Positions 21,969 through 29,610 of a DNA stretch of 42,136 bases are shown here, piece by piece. The notes under the pieces were generated by a model that was not told the DNA's origin, searched no databases, and was given only the letters and a program-made list of their open reading frames with translations. Each line of letters opens with the position of its first letter. Position 1 is the stretch's first letter. The DNA is from an uncultured Microcaldota archaeon (lineage in GTDB: Archaea > Micrarchaeota > Micrarchaeia > CAILAH01), in the NCBI GenBank assembly GCA_903832205.1, contig CAILAH010000059.1:1-42136 (forward strand), given 5' to 3'. Both the position numbers and the translations under genes were made by a program.

Positions 21969-24872
21969 CTATTTCTTCAGCGGCTCCGGCTCGGGCTTAA
22001 ACTCGGCGGTGTTTTTCCCAAACTCCATGCCCACTGCATTATTCTTATCGTCAAACTTGAATGAAACAACATGTATGGAGATATCGTCGTTGGGGGCATA
22101 GGTTGTCCTTTTAATAGAATTGGCAACTGCATACCCCATGCCGTTCTTCTCCTTTCCGGTGCTACACGCAATGAGGCCAATAAATCCGCCTTTCTTGACT
22201 GGTTCTGCCTTTCCAATCTCATCAAGAAGCAGCTGGTGATACTCGGCCGTGAGCTTGCTCTTGAAGTAGGGCACCTCATCAATCACGTGGTCGCCGAAAT
22301 CAATTTCCGTTGGTGTCCCATGGCCCGCAAATACAAGGAAATCCGCCTGCCCGTGCCTCATCCTGAACTGCTTGAGAAAATCCGTGATGCTCTGCACGCT
22401 CTGCGTTTCGAAAACATAAATGTCGTAGCCATTATGGGACAGCGCAACAAAATTTTCGTAGAAAAGATGGAAAGTGCCCGACGTGTCATTCTTGTTGAGT
22501 ACGAAAATTGCCCTCTTTGCGGTGCTGTCTGCGGAGGCAGTTGCCGAACTTTGATTGGGGACTTCCACACTCATGTCCTCATTGGCAAGGAAGGGCAGCC
22601 TGGCCAGGACGGAGGGCGGATATCTCTTGAAATATTCTATATCGAACGTCTGGCCGATATTGGAAATCTGCTGCGGGGTAAGAAACACCAGCGCATAGGG
22701 CAGGTTTTCGAACGCCTCAAAGGCAAGGGCAATATTCTTTCCATGCGAGAGCAATTTATTGTATTTGGGCGAAATGTAAAGGAGTGATTCATATAGCTGG
22801 GTCTTGCCCACTTCACTTAAAAATTTACGCAAATCTTTTTTCCCATCCAGCTCCCAGAGAAAATTCTCCCTGTCCTTCATCGACTCGTTTCTTAATATTT
22901 TTATTATAACATTGGCGATGGACTTGATTACCTTGCCATCCTGGGTTCGCGCGGACTCTGCCAGGTCTATAATTAATGACGCCCTGAAGGCAGGATTATT
23001 GCTCATCACATACTGCTCCAAATCTGCTTCGTCAATCTTATCAAAAATAAGGTAGGCGAGCTTATCCAATTCCTCCATAGGTATCTGGATCATAGATATG
23101 GCAAGCGTCATTTCTGCTGATAGCCTGCGGTTTCCCCATTTGATGAGCAACTCTTTTTTATCCGCAAGCGGTGCATCTTTGAATATTTCAAAGAATTTTT
23201 CTTCCGATATGCTGTCCATGCTTATAACATTATAAAATATCAAATCCCGTATGCCTTCTTCATCGGTGTTTTTAAGCAGGTAATTCATGTCCAGGCCTGA
23301 AAGCTCCCCTAGCTCTTTTTTGAATTCTTTGAGAATGAATTGCCTTAGCCCGTTTATGCCATTATTACCGTGCGCATAGGCCATTGCAATGAAATGCGTA
23401 GGTGGCAAATCTTCACACTTTGGAATTTTAATGGCCGGATATCTTGCAATTCGGGCCATTATCATCGTGGCAGTATTATAATCCTGTGCCGATATGAGTC
23501 CACGAAGGTAAGCGGATAAATCCTCCGAACATGAATATGAAAGCGCTATCCTTGTACGAATTATGAATTGTTTGGCAAGGTTTTTCCTTGTTTCACTCTT
23601 AAACGTTTGCTTGAAAAGGGCTTTCCAATCCATTTCTGAAAGGTCGGATTTGGAAGTGAGTGCTGCCATATATTTGGGATTCATGGAGAGCAGGATGCCA
23701 CGCGTTATTGGCATGTTTATTGCAACTAAAACGTCATCCGCCTGTCCCAAGTCGAAGTCGTTGAGCTTATCGACAAAGGCTGAAAATGTCAGCCCTTGGC
23801 CAGCAAGCTTTGCCAGCCTGTCGCGGCTATTCTCTTTCATCATCTGTGCTAAAACCGAGCCCTCAACAAGGGGAATTTCCCCGTTATTGCCCGTGCATTT
23901 CTTGCTATAGGATTCGGCACTTTTTGAATGGAGAGGATAATTTGCACAGGCAAATGAGATGCCTCCCGTTTGTGTCCACGTGTTAAGCGCGTCCTGTTCT
24001 GCAGGGGTCCTGGATACACTAATGCCAAACTCATCCGTATGCACCCTTTTCAATAGGGTTCCCCAATCCCTGCTGTAGGCCTCCACAAACTGGACAAGAG
24101 ACGCGTAGGTGTTTATATCACCATAAACCTCACTGCGCTTGAGAAGCTCTGAAATCACGTTATGGAATAGGGCTTCCGAAAATCTCGGCATTGACGTCTC
24201 TAATTTTTTGCCATTGTACATCTCTTTTGTGCAAGCCCAGTTGGAGCCGGACATGTCAAGAATTATTTTTGATGCCGCCAGGGTGTCAACAAAGAAATTC
24301 AGGGAGGAAGTATCGGCGTTGCGTATGAACTCCCTTATTGAATCGCCAAATTGCTCTTCCGGTTTTATACAGCCGGCAAGCACCTTAATTATTGCGAATT
24401 CCAAATCGTCCGCGCGCCCGAGCCCGAGGGCTTGGGGCACCATGTAGAGAATGTGGGACAGGGAGCTGTCCGTACCTTCAGATTTTGACTTCGCGATTGC
24501 GTCCCTTACATTATGGGAGCGCTTCTTGTAAAGTGCCAATTCGGCATCGTCATTTTCGTTTATTTTAATCTTGTAATTTTGGTCAGGAAATGCGGAAAAA
24601 TTCGCCAGGAGATGGCGATTTTTCAACACCACAAATTCAGTTTCGGCTTTGTACTTTTTGTAATTATACTCTTCTGTGCAATTGACATATCGGCCTTCCA
24701 CCAATATGGGATCCAGCCGGAGAATTCTCCCTTCCGTTGCACAGGCTGAAACGGCCAGGCCGCCCGCAACAATGAGCGGGAGCACCTTCCTTGAAAACCA
24801 GCTTTGCTTTTTCTTTCTGCTTTCGCCGTTTGGAACCTCTTCAATGCGGCCATGCCTTGTGAGGGACCTCAT
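21969..24872 (-). CDS. 967-residue lipoprotein with C-terminal caspase-like cysteine peptidase domain
   Basis: A basic n-region (SRKKKQSWFSRK), hydrophobic core and lipobox VSAC predict lipidated Cys44 and surface exposure. Residues about 90-740 are mostly alpha-helical with many short Leu/Ile/Lys helices, like a repeat solenoid, with few Cys. Residues about 770-960 look like a caspase/CHAT-type fold: strand AIFVLNKND, FLVFAGHG with His851, and GFIGLIACSTGKEKNGMG with Cys903, giving the His-Cys dyad, then YAVANSI. Codons are AT-rich. TTTAAATTG about 25 bases before the ATG suggests leaderless expression. It follows the NlpC/P60-type gene by 53 bases. Substrate and trigger are unknown; the peptidase assignment rests on these two motifs. 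Confidence 0.75.
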   Translation of the reverse strand: MRSLTRHGRIEEVPNGESRKKKQSWFSRKVLPLIVAGGLAVSACATEGRILRLDPILVEGRYVNCTEEYNYKKYKAETEFVVLKNRHLLANFSAFPDQNYKIKINENDDAELALYKKRSHNVRDAIAKSKSEGTDSSLSHILYMVPQALGLGRADDLEFAIIKVLAGCIKPEEQFGDSIREFIRNADTSSLNFFVDTLAASKIILDMSGSNWACTKEMYNGKKLETSMPRFSEALFHNVISELLKRSEVYGDINTYASLVQFVEAYSRDWGTLLKRVHTDEFGISVSRTPAEQDALNTWTQTGGISFACANYPLHSKSAESYSKKCTGNNGEIPLVEGSVLAQMMKENSRDRLAKLAGQGLTFSAFVDKLNDFDLGQADDVLVAINMPITRGILLSMNPKYMAALTSKSDLSEMDWKALFKQTFKSETRKNLAKQFIIRTRIALSYSCSEDLSAYLRGLISAQDYNTATMIMARIARYPAIKIPKCEDLPPTHFIAMAYAHGNNGINGLRQFILKEFKKELGELSGLDMNYLLKNTDEEGIRDLIFYNVISMDSISEEKFFEIFKDAPLADKKELLIKWGNRRLSAEMTLAISMIQIPMEELDKLAYLIFDKIDEADLEQYVMSNNPAFRASLIIDLAESARTQDGKVIKSIANVIIKILRNESMKDRENFLWELDGKKDLRKFLSEVGKTQLYESLLYISPKYNKLLSHGKNIALAFEAFENLPYALVFLTPQQISNIGQTFDIEYFKRYPPSVLARLPFLANEDMSVEVPNQSSATASADSTAKRAIFVLNKNDTSGTFHLFYENFVALSHNGYDIYVFETQSVQSITDFLKQFRMRHGQADFLVFAGHGTPTEIDFGDHVIDEVPYFKSKLTAEYHQLLLDEIGKAEPVKKGGFIGLIACSTGKEKNGMGYAVANSIKRTTYAPNDDISIHVVSFKFDDKNNAVGMEFGKNTAEFKPEPEPLKK

Positions 24873-24925
24873 CGGATAAATAACGACAAATCAGACAATT
24901 TAAACGTTGCTATGGGCAAAAGCCT

Positions 24926-25735
24926 CTACTGTGCCCTGCTAATCTCAATTTTTATGGGATACTTGCCGCCCGTTGAAAGGATTATAGAGGTGCCATTATC
25001 AAGGATTTCAAAGTTGTTGAACTCGGGGCGCGAGGCGAAGAGCAGTGGCTCCCTACCGCCGTCAATCTTCTTTGCCTTGAACATCTTTGAGAGGGGGCGC
25101 TCCATCACGCCGCTGTGCTTCTTGCGGCTTGAATTTGCTATCGCATAATGCACGCCGTGGCGCTTGCCCAAATAGATCGCAACGTGGCCGTACTTCTCCT
25201 TTGGCGTGGGGCTCGCAACCTCACCGAGAACCTGCCGGTGGAATATCAAATCCCCGATGTTTTCATCGCCAAGCGAGCGGATAAGCTCGGGCTTGCGCTT
25301 TTTTTCTATCACCATTTTTGTGGAATTCCACTGCCCATAGGTGGTCTTGCCAATGTCCGCTGCAACTTTGTAGTTGGTATCAGGGTCAACTTGGGCAAGC
25401 ACTGAAAGGAACTGTATGGAGATTGCGCGGTTGTACGCCTCATAGGTGAATAGCGCGCAGTCCCACTCGCCCAGCTTGTATTTGCGCTTGTGGTTCTCCA
25501 CCATGAGGCGCTCCGCCTCAGCAACGATTGCCTTTGATGCGCTCTCGCGGTTACGCCATCTTGCAATGAATAGCTTGGATGAAACTTCTGCGATCATATG
25601 GAGGTCTTGTCTTATTGCAGCTGCCTGTGCCCCTGTAAAACTTGCAGCTGGCTTGAAAACGGATGCCTGGGCATATGCCGGCTCAAGAAGGAGGAGCGGT
25701 AGCGCGGCTGCGAGCAGGTGGCGATACATTTTCAT
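24926..25735 (-). CDS. Exported NlpC/P60-type cysteine hydrolase
   Basis: 269 residues from the ATG at 25735, which begins a signal peptide (MKMYRHLLAAALPLLLLEPAYAQA); a longer upstream frame is less likely because it would bury the signal. The C-terminal half fits NlpC/P60: WDCALFTYEAY with nucleophile Cys93, GDLIFHR, then GHVAIYLGKRHG with His184, and HYAIANSS. Enzymes of this fold usually cut gamma-glutamyl-containing peptides in bacterial cell walls, or act as amidases or acyltransferases. An archaeon has no murein, so the target may be external. It sits just upstream of the caspase-like lipoprotein on the same strand. Confidence 0.75.
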   Translation of the reverse strand: MKMYRHLLAAALPLLLLEPAYAQASVFKPAASFTGAQAAAIRQDLHMIAEVSSKLFIARWRNRESASKAIVAEAERLMVENHKRKYKLGEWDCALFTYEAYNRAISIQFLSVLAQVDPDTNYKVAADIGKTTYGQWNSTKMVIEKKRKPELIRSLGDENIGDLIFHRQVLGEVASPTPKEKYGHVAIYLGKRHGVHYAIANSSRKKHSGVMERPLSKMFKAKKIDGGREPLLFASRPEFNNFEILDNGTSIILSTGGKYPIKIEISRAQ

Positions 25736-25860
25736 TCGGTTCTTTCTCTTGCTGGCCCTAACCTGTTCGCAAGTATTTTCGCCTGTAGCCTTGCCTACAC
25801 ATGACTGCATGCATTATCTCTGTCTGTTCCGTTTAAAAAATGTTTCGCAAATACCTCTCC

Positions 25861-26328
25861 ATGGAAGACTACTACCATCTCATTTACCCCATGAGGACCA
25901 TACTCATAAGCTCAAAATCAGGCGCGAAGGAATCTGTGATGGCTGCGGACTGGTGCATGCCGCTCTCGTTCGACCCGCCAATGTTCGGCGTTGCAATCGG
26001 GAAGAAGAGGTTCACCTATGAATTAGTTAAGGAATCCAAGGCCTATGCGATTAATTTGGTATCGCCGGAGATGAAGGGCAAGATGCTCACCTGCGGCACA
26101 AAGAGCGGAAGGACGATTGACAAGTTCAGGGAGGCCGGGCTCAAGAGGGAAGATGGGAAGATTACGGTTTTGGTGGGGGACTCGCCCGCAAGCATTGAGT
26201 GCAAGGTTGTCGATGAGGTTGGGGCTGGGGACCACGTGCTTTTCGTCGGTGAAGTAGTGAATGCAGTGATAAGGAAAAAGGACAGGGGAATATATCATTT
26301 TGGCGACATGCGCTTTGCGGAACTGTGA
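25861..26328 (+). CDS. Flavin reductase-like FMN-binding protein
   Basis: 155 residues from the ATG at 25861; another in-frame ATG at 25840 would add seven residues but overlaps the TATA-like GTTTAAAAAATG, so 25861 fits leaderless expression. The order matches the flavin reductase-like split barrel: MRTILISSK, MAADWCMPLSFDPPMFGVAIG, ELVKESKAYAINLV and DHVLFVGEVV. Such proteins bind FMN and reduce flavins or act as oxidoreductases with NAD(P)H. It is divergent from the NlpC/P60-type gene. The specific substrate cannot be predicted. Confidence 0.85.
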   Translation: MEDYYHLIYPMRTILISSKSGAKESVMAADWCMPLSFDPPMFGVAIGKKRFTYELVKESKAYAINLVSPEMKGKMLTCGTKSGRTIDKFREAGLKREDGKITVLVGDSPASIECKVVDEVGAGDHVLFVGEVVNAVIRKKDRGIYHFGDMRFAEL

Positions 26329-26438
26329 AAACAGCTACCACAAGCCTTAAATAGCTGACCTGCATCAATAATACTACTTATTGCGGGAAGCATGTATGCT
26401 ACCGCCATAGGAAGATAAAAAAAAAAGAAGTGAAATAA

Positions 26439-26597
26439 ATGGATAGAGATAGAGATAGAGGATTCGGTGGCGACCGACCAATGTACGACGCAAAGTGTTC
26501 CGACTGCGGAGCAGCATGCCAGGTGCCATTCCAGCCAACCGCTGGAAAGCCCGTGTACTGCCGCGACTGCTACAGGAAGCACAAGCCAAGCTTCTGA
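26439..26597 (+). CDS. Small zinc-binding protein, CxxC-x17-CxxC type
   Basis: 52 residues encoded by a short frame. It starts with MDRDRDRGFGGDR, a simple Asp-Arg repeat, followed by CSDCG, CQVPFQP, KPVYCRDC and YRKHKPSF. The two CxxC pairs (Cys20/23 and Cys41/44) are 17 residues apart, matching the known archaeal and bacterial CxxC-x17-CxxC zinc-ribbon family, whose function is not established. An A-rich tract precedes the gene, and a TATA-like CCTTAAATAG lies near 26343. The Cys spacing and the PVYC motif make a real gene very likely. Confidence 0.85.
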   Translation: MDRDRDRGFGGDRPMYDAKCSDCGAACQVPFQPTAGKPVYCRDCYRKHKPSF

Positions 26598-26703
26598 GTT
26601 TAGAGAAATTTAGACTAGGAGGAATTTTCAATTTTTTGTTTATTTTTTGTTTTACGTTTCCAATCGCAACTTTTAAGAACCAATTCTGCTCCCACTAGGA
26701 CGT

Positions 26704-26823
26704 ATGCCACTGATTCACAAGCAGTACGACGCTTTAAGGAAGAACCCGAGGGGCGGGTATGGAAAGTGGATTCCAGCTTATGGGAAACCTGGCCAACCGC
26801 AGCATGAAAAGGCGGGTTTCTAG
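26704..26823 (+). CDS. Possible 39-residue protein
   Basis: A short frame beginning MPLIHKQYDALRKNPRGGYG and ending EKAGF, rich in Lys, Gly, Pro and aromatic residues. A TATA-like CTTTTAAGA near 26668-26676 stands about 30 bases before the ATG, as for a leaderless gene. The Cys-repeat lipoprotein gene begins 47 bases after the stop. There is no homology I recognise; coding status rests on promoter spacing and balanced codon use. Confidence 0.5.
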   Translation: MPLIHKQYDALRKNPRGGYGKWIPAYGKPGQPQHEKAGF

Positions 26824-26870
26824 TTTTGGAGATATAAATTTGTGCTCACCAAAGTTCTAGCGGTGGATAA

Positions 26871-27515
26871 ATGAAATATGAGATATTGATTCTGTCTCTG
26901 GTTGCCCTGGTTCTGCTTGCAGGATGCACGCAGCCAACGCAGCCACAGATGGTCGGAAACGACACGGATGCTCACGGATGCAAGGCGTCCGCAGGCTACT
27001 CGTGGTGCGCAGAGCTCAACAAGTGCATAAGGCCTTGGGAGGAGAACTGCACGACGGCAGTGATGCCGGGAAGCGACCGTGATGAGCACGGATGCATACC
27101 TTCGGCAGGCTACCAGTGGTGCGAATCGTCGCAGAAGTGCTACAGGTCTTTCGAAGAGAACTGCACTGAGCTTCTTGTCGGAAACGACAGTGATGAGCAC
27201 GGGTGCAAGGCATCTGCAGGATACACCTGGTGCGAGAACAAGCAGAAATGCATAAGGTCCTGGGAAGAGAACTGCACTAGCAGTGCGCTCGAGCCAAAGG
27301 CAAGGGAATTCTGCGGCCAGGAGAACATTGCGGCTGTCTTTGTGTGCGGGCCGAACATCAGGACGGTGACCAAGCTTATAGGGGGCGGCTCAACAATCTA
27401 TGACGCGGATGGCAAGGAACTTGCCAAGTGCCCTGTCGTTGCGCCAAGCGCAATGAGCCCGCAGTGCCAGATGTTCATCCTCGGCAACAACTGTGTTGAG
27501 GAGCAGGTCTGTTAG
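26871..27515 (+). CDS. Lipoprotein with three tandem Cys-rich HGC-SAGY-WC repeats
   Basis: 214 residues. The signal peptide ends in lipobox LAGC (about residue 19). Three near-identical modules of about 34 residues follow, each 'D-x-HGC-x2-SAGY-x-WC-x4-KC-x-R-x2-EENC' with four Cys, starting near residues 32, 67 and 102. The C-terminal domain (about 140-214) has four or more Cys and resembles small secreted domains with AVFVCGPNIRTV. The HGC-SAGY-WC-KC module occurs in other archaeal and bacterial secreted proteins; its role is unknown. A cell-surface location is expected. It lies next to another Cys-repeat protein 60 bases downstream. Confidence 0.8.
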   Translation: MKYEILILSLVALVLLAGCTQPTQPQMVGNDTDAHGCKASAGYSWCAELNKCIRPWEENCTTAVMPGSDRDEHGCIPSAGYQWCESSQKCYRSFEENCTELLVGNDSDEHGCKASAGYTWCENKQKCIRSWEENCTSSALEPKAREFCGQENIAAVFVCGPNIRTVTKLIGGGSTIYDADGKELAKCPVVAPSAMSPQCQMFILGNNCVEEQVC

Positions 27516-27575
27516 GCGCTTTTTTTTCCTTTTCATTTTTAACTTTTCTCCCTAATCTTTTAGCGGTGGGATAAA

Positions 27576-28988
27576 ATGCAATATGAGAAATTAATGCTAA
27601 TCTCAATTTTGCTTGGTGCGATACTGGCACCGGCAATTTATGCGGCTGGCGCGCTGGGATGCAACCCGGGAACCGCTGAATGCGTCGACTCGACGAGCTA
27701 TCATGTGTGCAACAGTTATGCATTGTGGGACCCGACAGTTAGCTGCCTTATGGGGCAACTATGCTCCAACGGCCAGTGCCAGGATGCAATAGGCTGCAGC
27801 CCGGGGACTACTGAGTGCGTCGATTCAACGAGCTACCACACCTGCAACGGCAGGGCAATATGGGACCCGGTGCAATATTGTGGTTACGGGCAGCAGTGCT
27901 CAAACGGCCAGTGCATACCGACACCCCAGTGCCAGTACCAGCAGACCAGGTGCGCGCCGAGCGACCCGAACGAAGTGCAGCGCTGCAACACGCAGCAGCA
28001 GTGGGAGAACTGGAGGTCCTGCGACTTGGGATGCAACCAGGGCAACTGCAGGGACTGTAACCCGGGGGAAAAAAGATGCTCCGATGATTACAGGTATCAA
28101 CGATGCGATTCAACGGGCGAGTGGGGGCCAACCTCAAGCTGCGGAAGGAATTATGTGTGCAGCAAGGGCGACTGTGTGCAGTCATCACTAGGTGAGTGCA
28201 ACGGCGTAGGCACGTTCAGGTGCGCGCCAAGCGACACCAGCATGCTCCAGAGATGCAGCAGCAACGGCAACTGGCAGAACTGGAACCACTGCAGCATAGG
28301 CTGCATGTACAACGGGTGCGTCCAGTGCGTGCCCGGCGACAAGCAGTGCTATGACACGTCAAGTTACATGAAATGCAACCCTGAGGGACAGTGGGGAAGC
28401 CAGATAACCTGCCCGTCAGGTAATTACTGCAGCAACGGCGACTGCAGCCCGCCCGCCGCGGACCAGTGCAAGAGCAACGGCCTGAAGAGGTGCTCTGCAA
28501 CCAACTCAAAGATGGTGCAGGTGTGCGATAGCGGCGTGTATAAGGATTACCTGCAGTGCGACAACGGCTGCATTAACGGCCAGTGCGCTGACTGCGCGCC
28601 AAGCACGCAGGTATGCGCGGGCGCAACCAACTACCGCATCTGCAGTGCGGACGGCCAGCTTTCAGACCCCATGAACTGCCTTGAAGGGTTCACCTGCGAC
28701 AACGGGCAGTGCGTTGCAACGCCCCAGTGCACGGACGGGCAGCGCAACTGCGTCTCCGACACGATTTACTCGTGCAAGGGCGAGCAGTGGCAGCTTCTCC
28801 TGCAGTGCCCCAGCAATACGGACTGCAAGGAGTCTGCGGGCAGTGCATACTGCGCTGCTGAAACTCCAGTACAGCCGGCACAGCCGCCAGGAATCCTGAG
28901 CGACCCGCTTGGTGTTGCCGCAGTTATTGTGGTGACGCTTGCAGTCGCGGGGATTGGCGCCTACATCCTCATGGGGAAGAAAAAATAG
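27576..28988 (+). CDS. Surface protein of nine Cys-rich repeats with C-terminal membrane anchor
   Basis: 470 residues. A signal peptide (residues 1-24) precedes about nine modules of 40-48 residues, each with six Cys in the pattern C-x(5-8)-C-x(7-10)-C-x(8-11)-C-x(4-6)-C-x4-C. Two module types occur: one with STSY-x-x-CN and WDP/WG, and one with APSD/SAT-x-x-x-x-x-C and a 'GC-x2-G-x-C' end. The C-terminus has a Pro/Gln-rich spacer, a transmembrane helix (about 447-466) and MGKKK, so the repeats lie outside the cell. Disulfide-rich adhesion or stalk proteins are the likely role, by inference. Confidence 0.8.
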   Translation: MQYEKLMLISILLGAILAPAIYAAGALGCNPGTAECVDSTSYHVCNSYALWDPTVSCLMGQLCSNGQCQDAIGCSPGTTECVDSTSYHTCNGRAIWDPVQYCGYGQQCSNGQCIPTPQCQYQQTRCAPSDPNEVQRCNTQQQWENWRSCDLGCNQGNCRDCNPGEKRCSDDYRYQRCDSTGEWGPTSSCGRNYVCSKGDCVQSSLGECNGVGTFRCAPSDTSMLQRCSSNGNWQNWNHCSIGCMYNGCVQCVPGDKQCYDTSSYMKCNPEGQWGSQITCPSGNYCSNGDCSPPAADQCKSNGLKRCSATNSKMVQVCDSGVYKDYLQCDNGCINGQCADCAPSTQVCAGATNYRICSADGQLSDPMNCLEGFTCDNGQCVATPQCTDGQRNCVSDTIYSCKGEQWQLLLQCPSNTDCKESAGSAYCAAETPVQPAQPPGILSDPLGVAAVIVVTLAVAGIGAYILMGKKK

Positions 28989-29041
28989 AGTAAAACTTTT
29001 TCTTATTTTCTTATTATTTCCTCGTCTAGACCCCAACTAAT

Positions 29042-29053
29042 CTTTTATAAACC
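29042..29053 (+). promoter_or_regulatory. TATA box of the eS6-aIF2 gamma operon
   Basis: CTTTTATAAACC stands about 145 bases before the eS6 ATG, predicting transcription from about 29072 and a leader of about 120 nt. No closer TATA element is visible. Confidence 0.6.
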
Positions 29054-29073
29054 TCACTTGCCTCAAATATCCA

Positions 29074-29190
29074 CCTGTGTGCACTTTCTTTGCACGGCAA
29101 AGACAAGCGTTTGCCAAAAGCAAACGGTGCATCATTCGCATGTGCGAATGAATGACCTGCGCTAAGAAATGTTGCGGCACTGGGGGTAAA
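29074..29190 (+). promoter_or_regulatory. Hairpin-rich leader of the eS6-aIF2 gamma operon
   Basis: Three hairpins are visible: GTGCA/TGCAC (about 29079-29095), CGTTTGC-CAAAA-GCAAACG (29108-29126) and CATTCGCA-TG-TGCGAATG (29133-29150). An outer pairing GTGC (29127-29130) with GCAC further downstream is possible. The third hairpin and the following about 25 nt resemble part of the tRNA-Ala intron. The segment may be a regulatory leader or an independent small RNA. Confidence 0.5.
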
Positions 29191-29194
29191 GAGT

Positions 29195-29596
29195 ATGAAA
29201 CTAAACCTATCAGAGAAGGACGGAAACACCTATAAGGTGGAGCTTGACGTGGACAAGTCAAGGATGCTTGTTGGAAGAAAAATCGGCGAGGAAGTCGAAG
29301 GCGACCTCGTTGGCGCCGCGGGATACACATTCATAATCAAGGGCGGCAGCGATTTGTCAGGATTTCCAATGCGCACGGACATTCCGGGTGCGGGAAAGAA
29401 ACACATCCTGCTCGCAAGGGGGACGGGAATAAGGAAGGCAATCCATGGGCAGAGGCTCAGGAAAGCTGTGAGGGGCAATACCGTGTCAGACCAGATAACG
29501 CAGGTTAACATGATCGTGAAGACGGAAGGTGCGCAGAAACTCGCTGAGCTTTTCCCGAAGACGGAGAAAAAGGAAGGAGAAGAGAAGAAGAAATAA
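29195..29596 (+). CDS. rps6e: Ribosomal protein eS6 (S6e)
   Basis: 133 residues, typical for archaeal S6e. It is a small-subunit protein. Recognisable segments are KVELDVDKSRMLVGRKIGEEV, AAGYTFIIKGGSDLSGFPMR and a C-terminal Lys/Glu tail (KTEKKEGEEKKK). The start at 29195 is preceded by GGGGGTAAAGAG, which can act as ribosome-binding site. aIF2 gamma follows 14 bases after the stop, the classical archaeal S6e-aIF2 gamma pair. Confidence 0.95.
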   Translation: MKLNLSEKDGNTYKVELDVDKSRMLVGRKIGEEVEGDLVGAAGYTFIIKGGSDLSGFPMRTDIPGAGKKHILLARGTGIRKAIHGQRLRKAVRGNTVSDQITQVNMIVKTEGAQKLAELFPKTEKKEGEEKKK

Positions 29597-29610
29597 TTGG
29601 TGAATTATAG

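Noticed and set aside
25736-25810. Upstream extension of the NlpC/P60-type gene
   Set aside because: It would place 25 polar, Cys-containing residues before a clear signal peptide; the ATG at 25735 fits export.
29081-29190. Possible tRNA or H/ACA guide RNA in the eS6 leader
   Set aside because: There is no T-arm GTTC, no acceptor pairing, and no clear ACA box or kink-turn. Only the hairpin description is kept.
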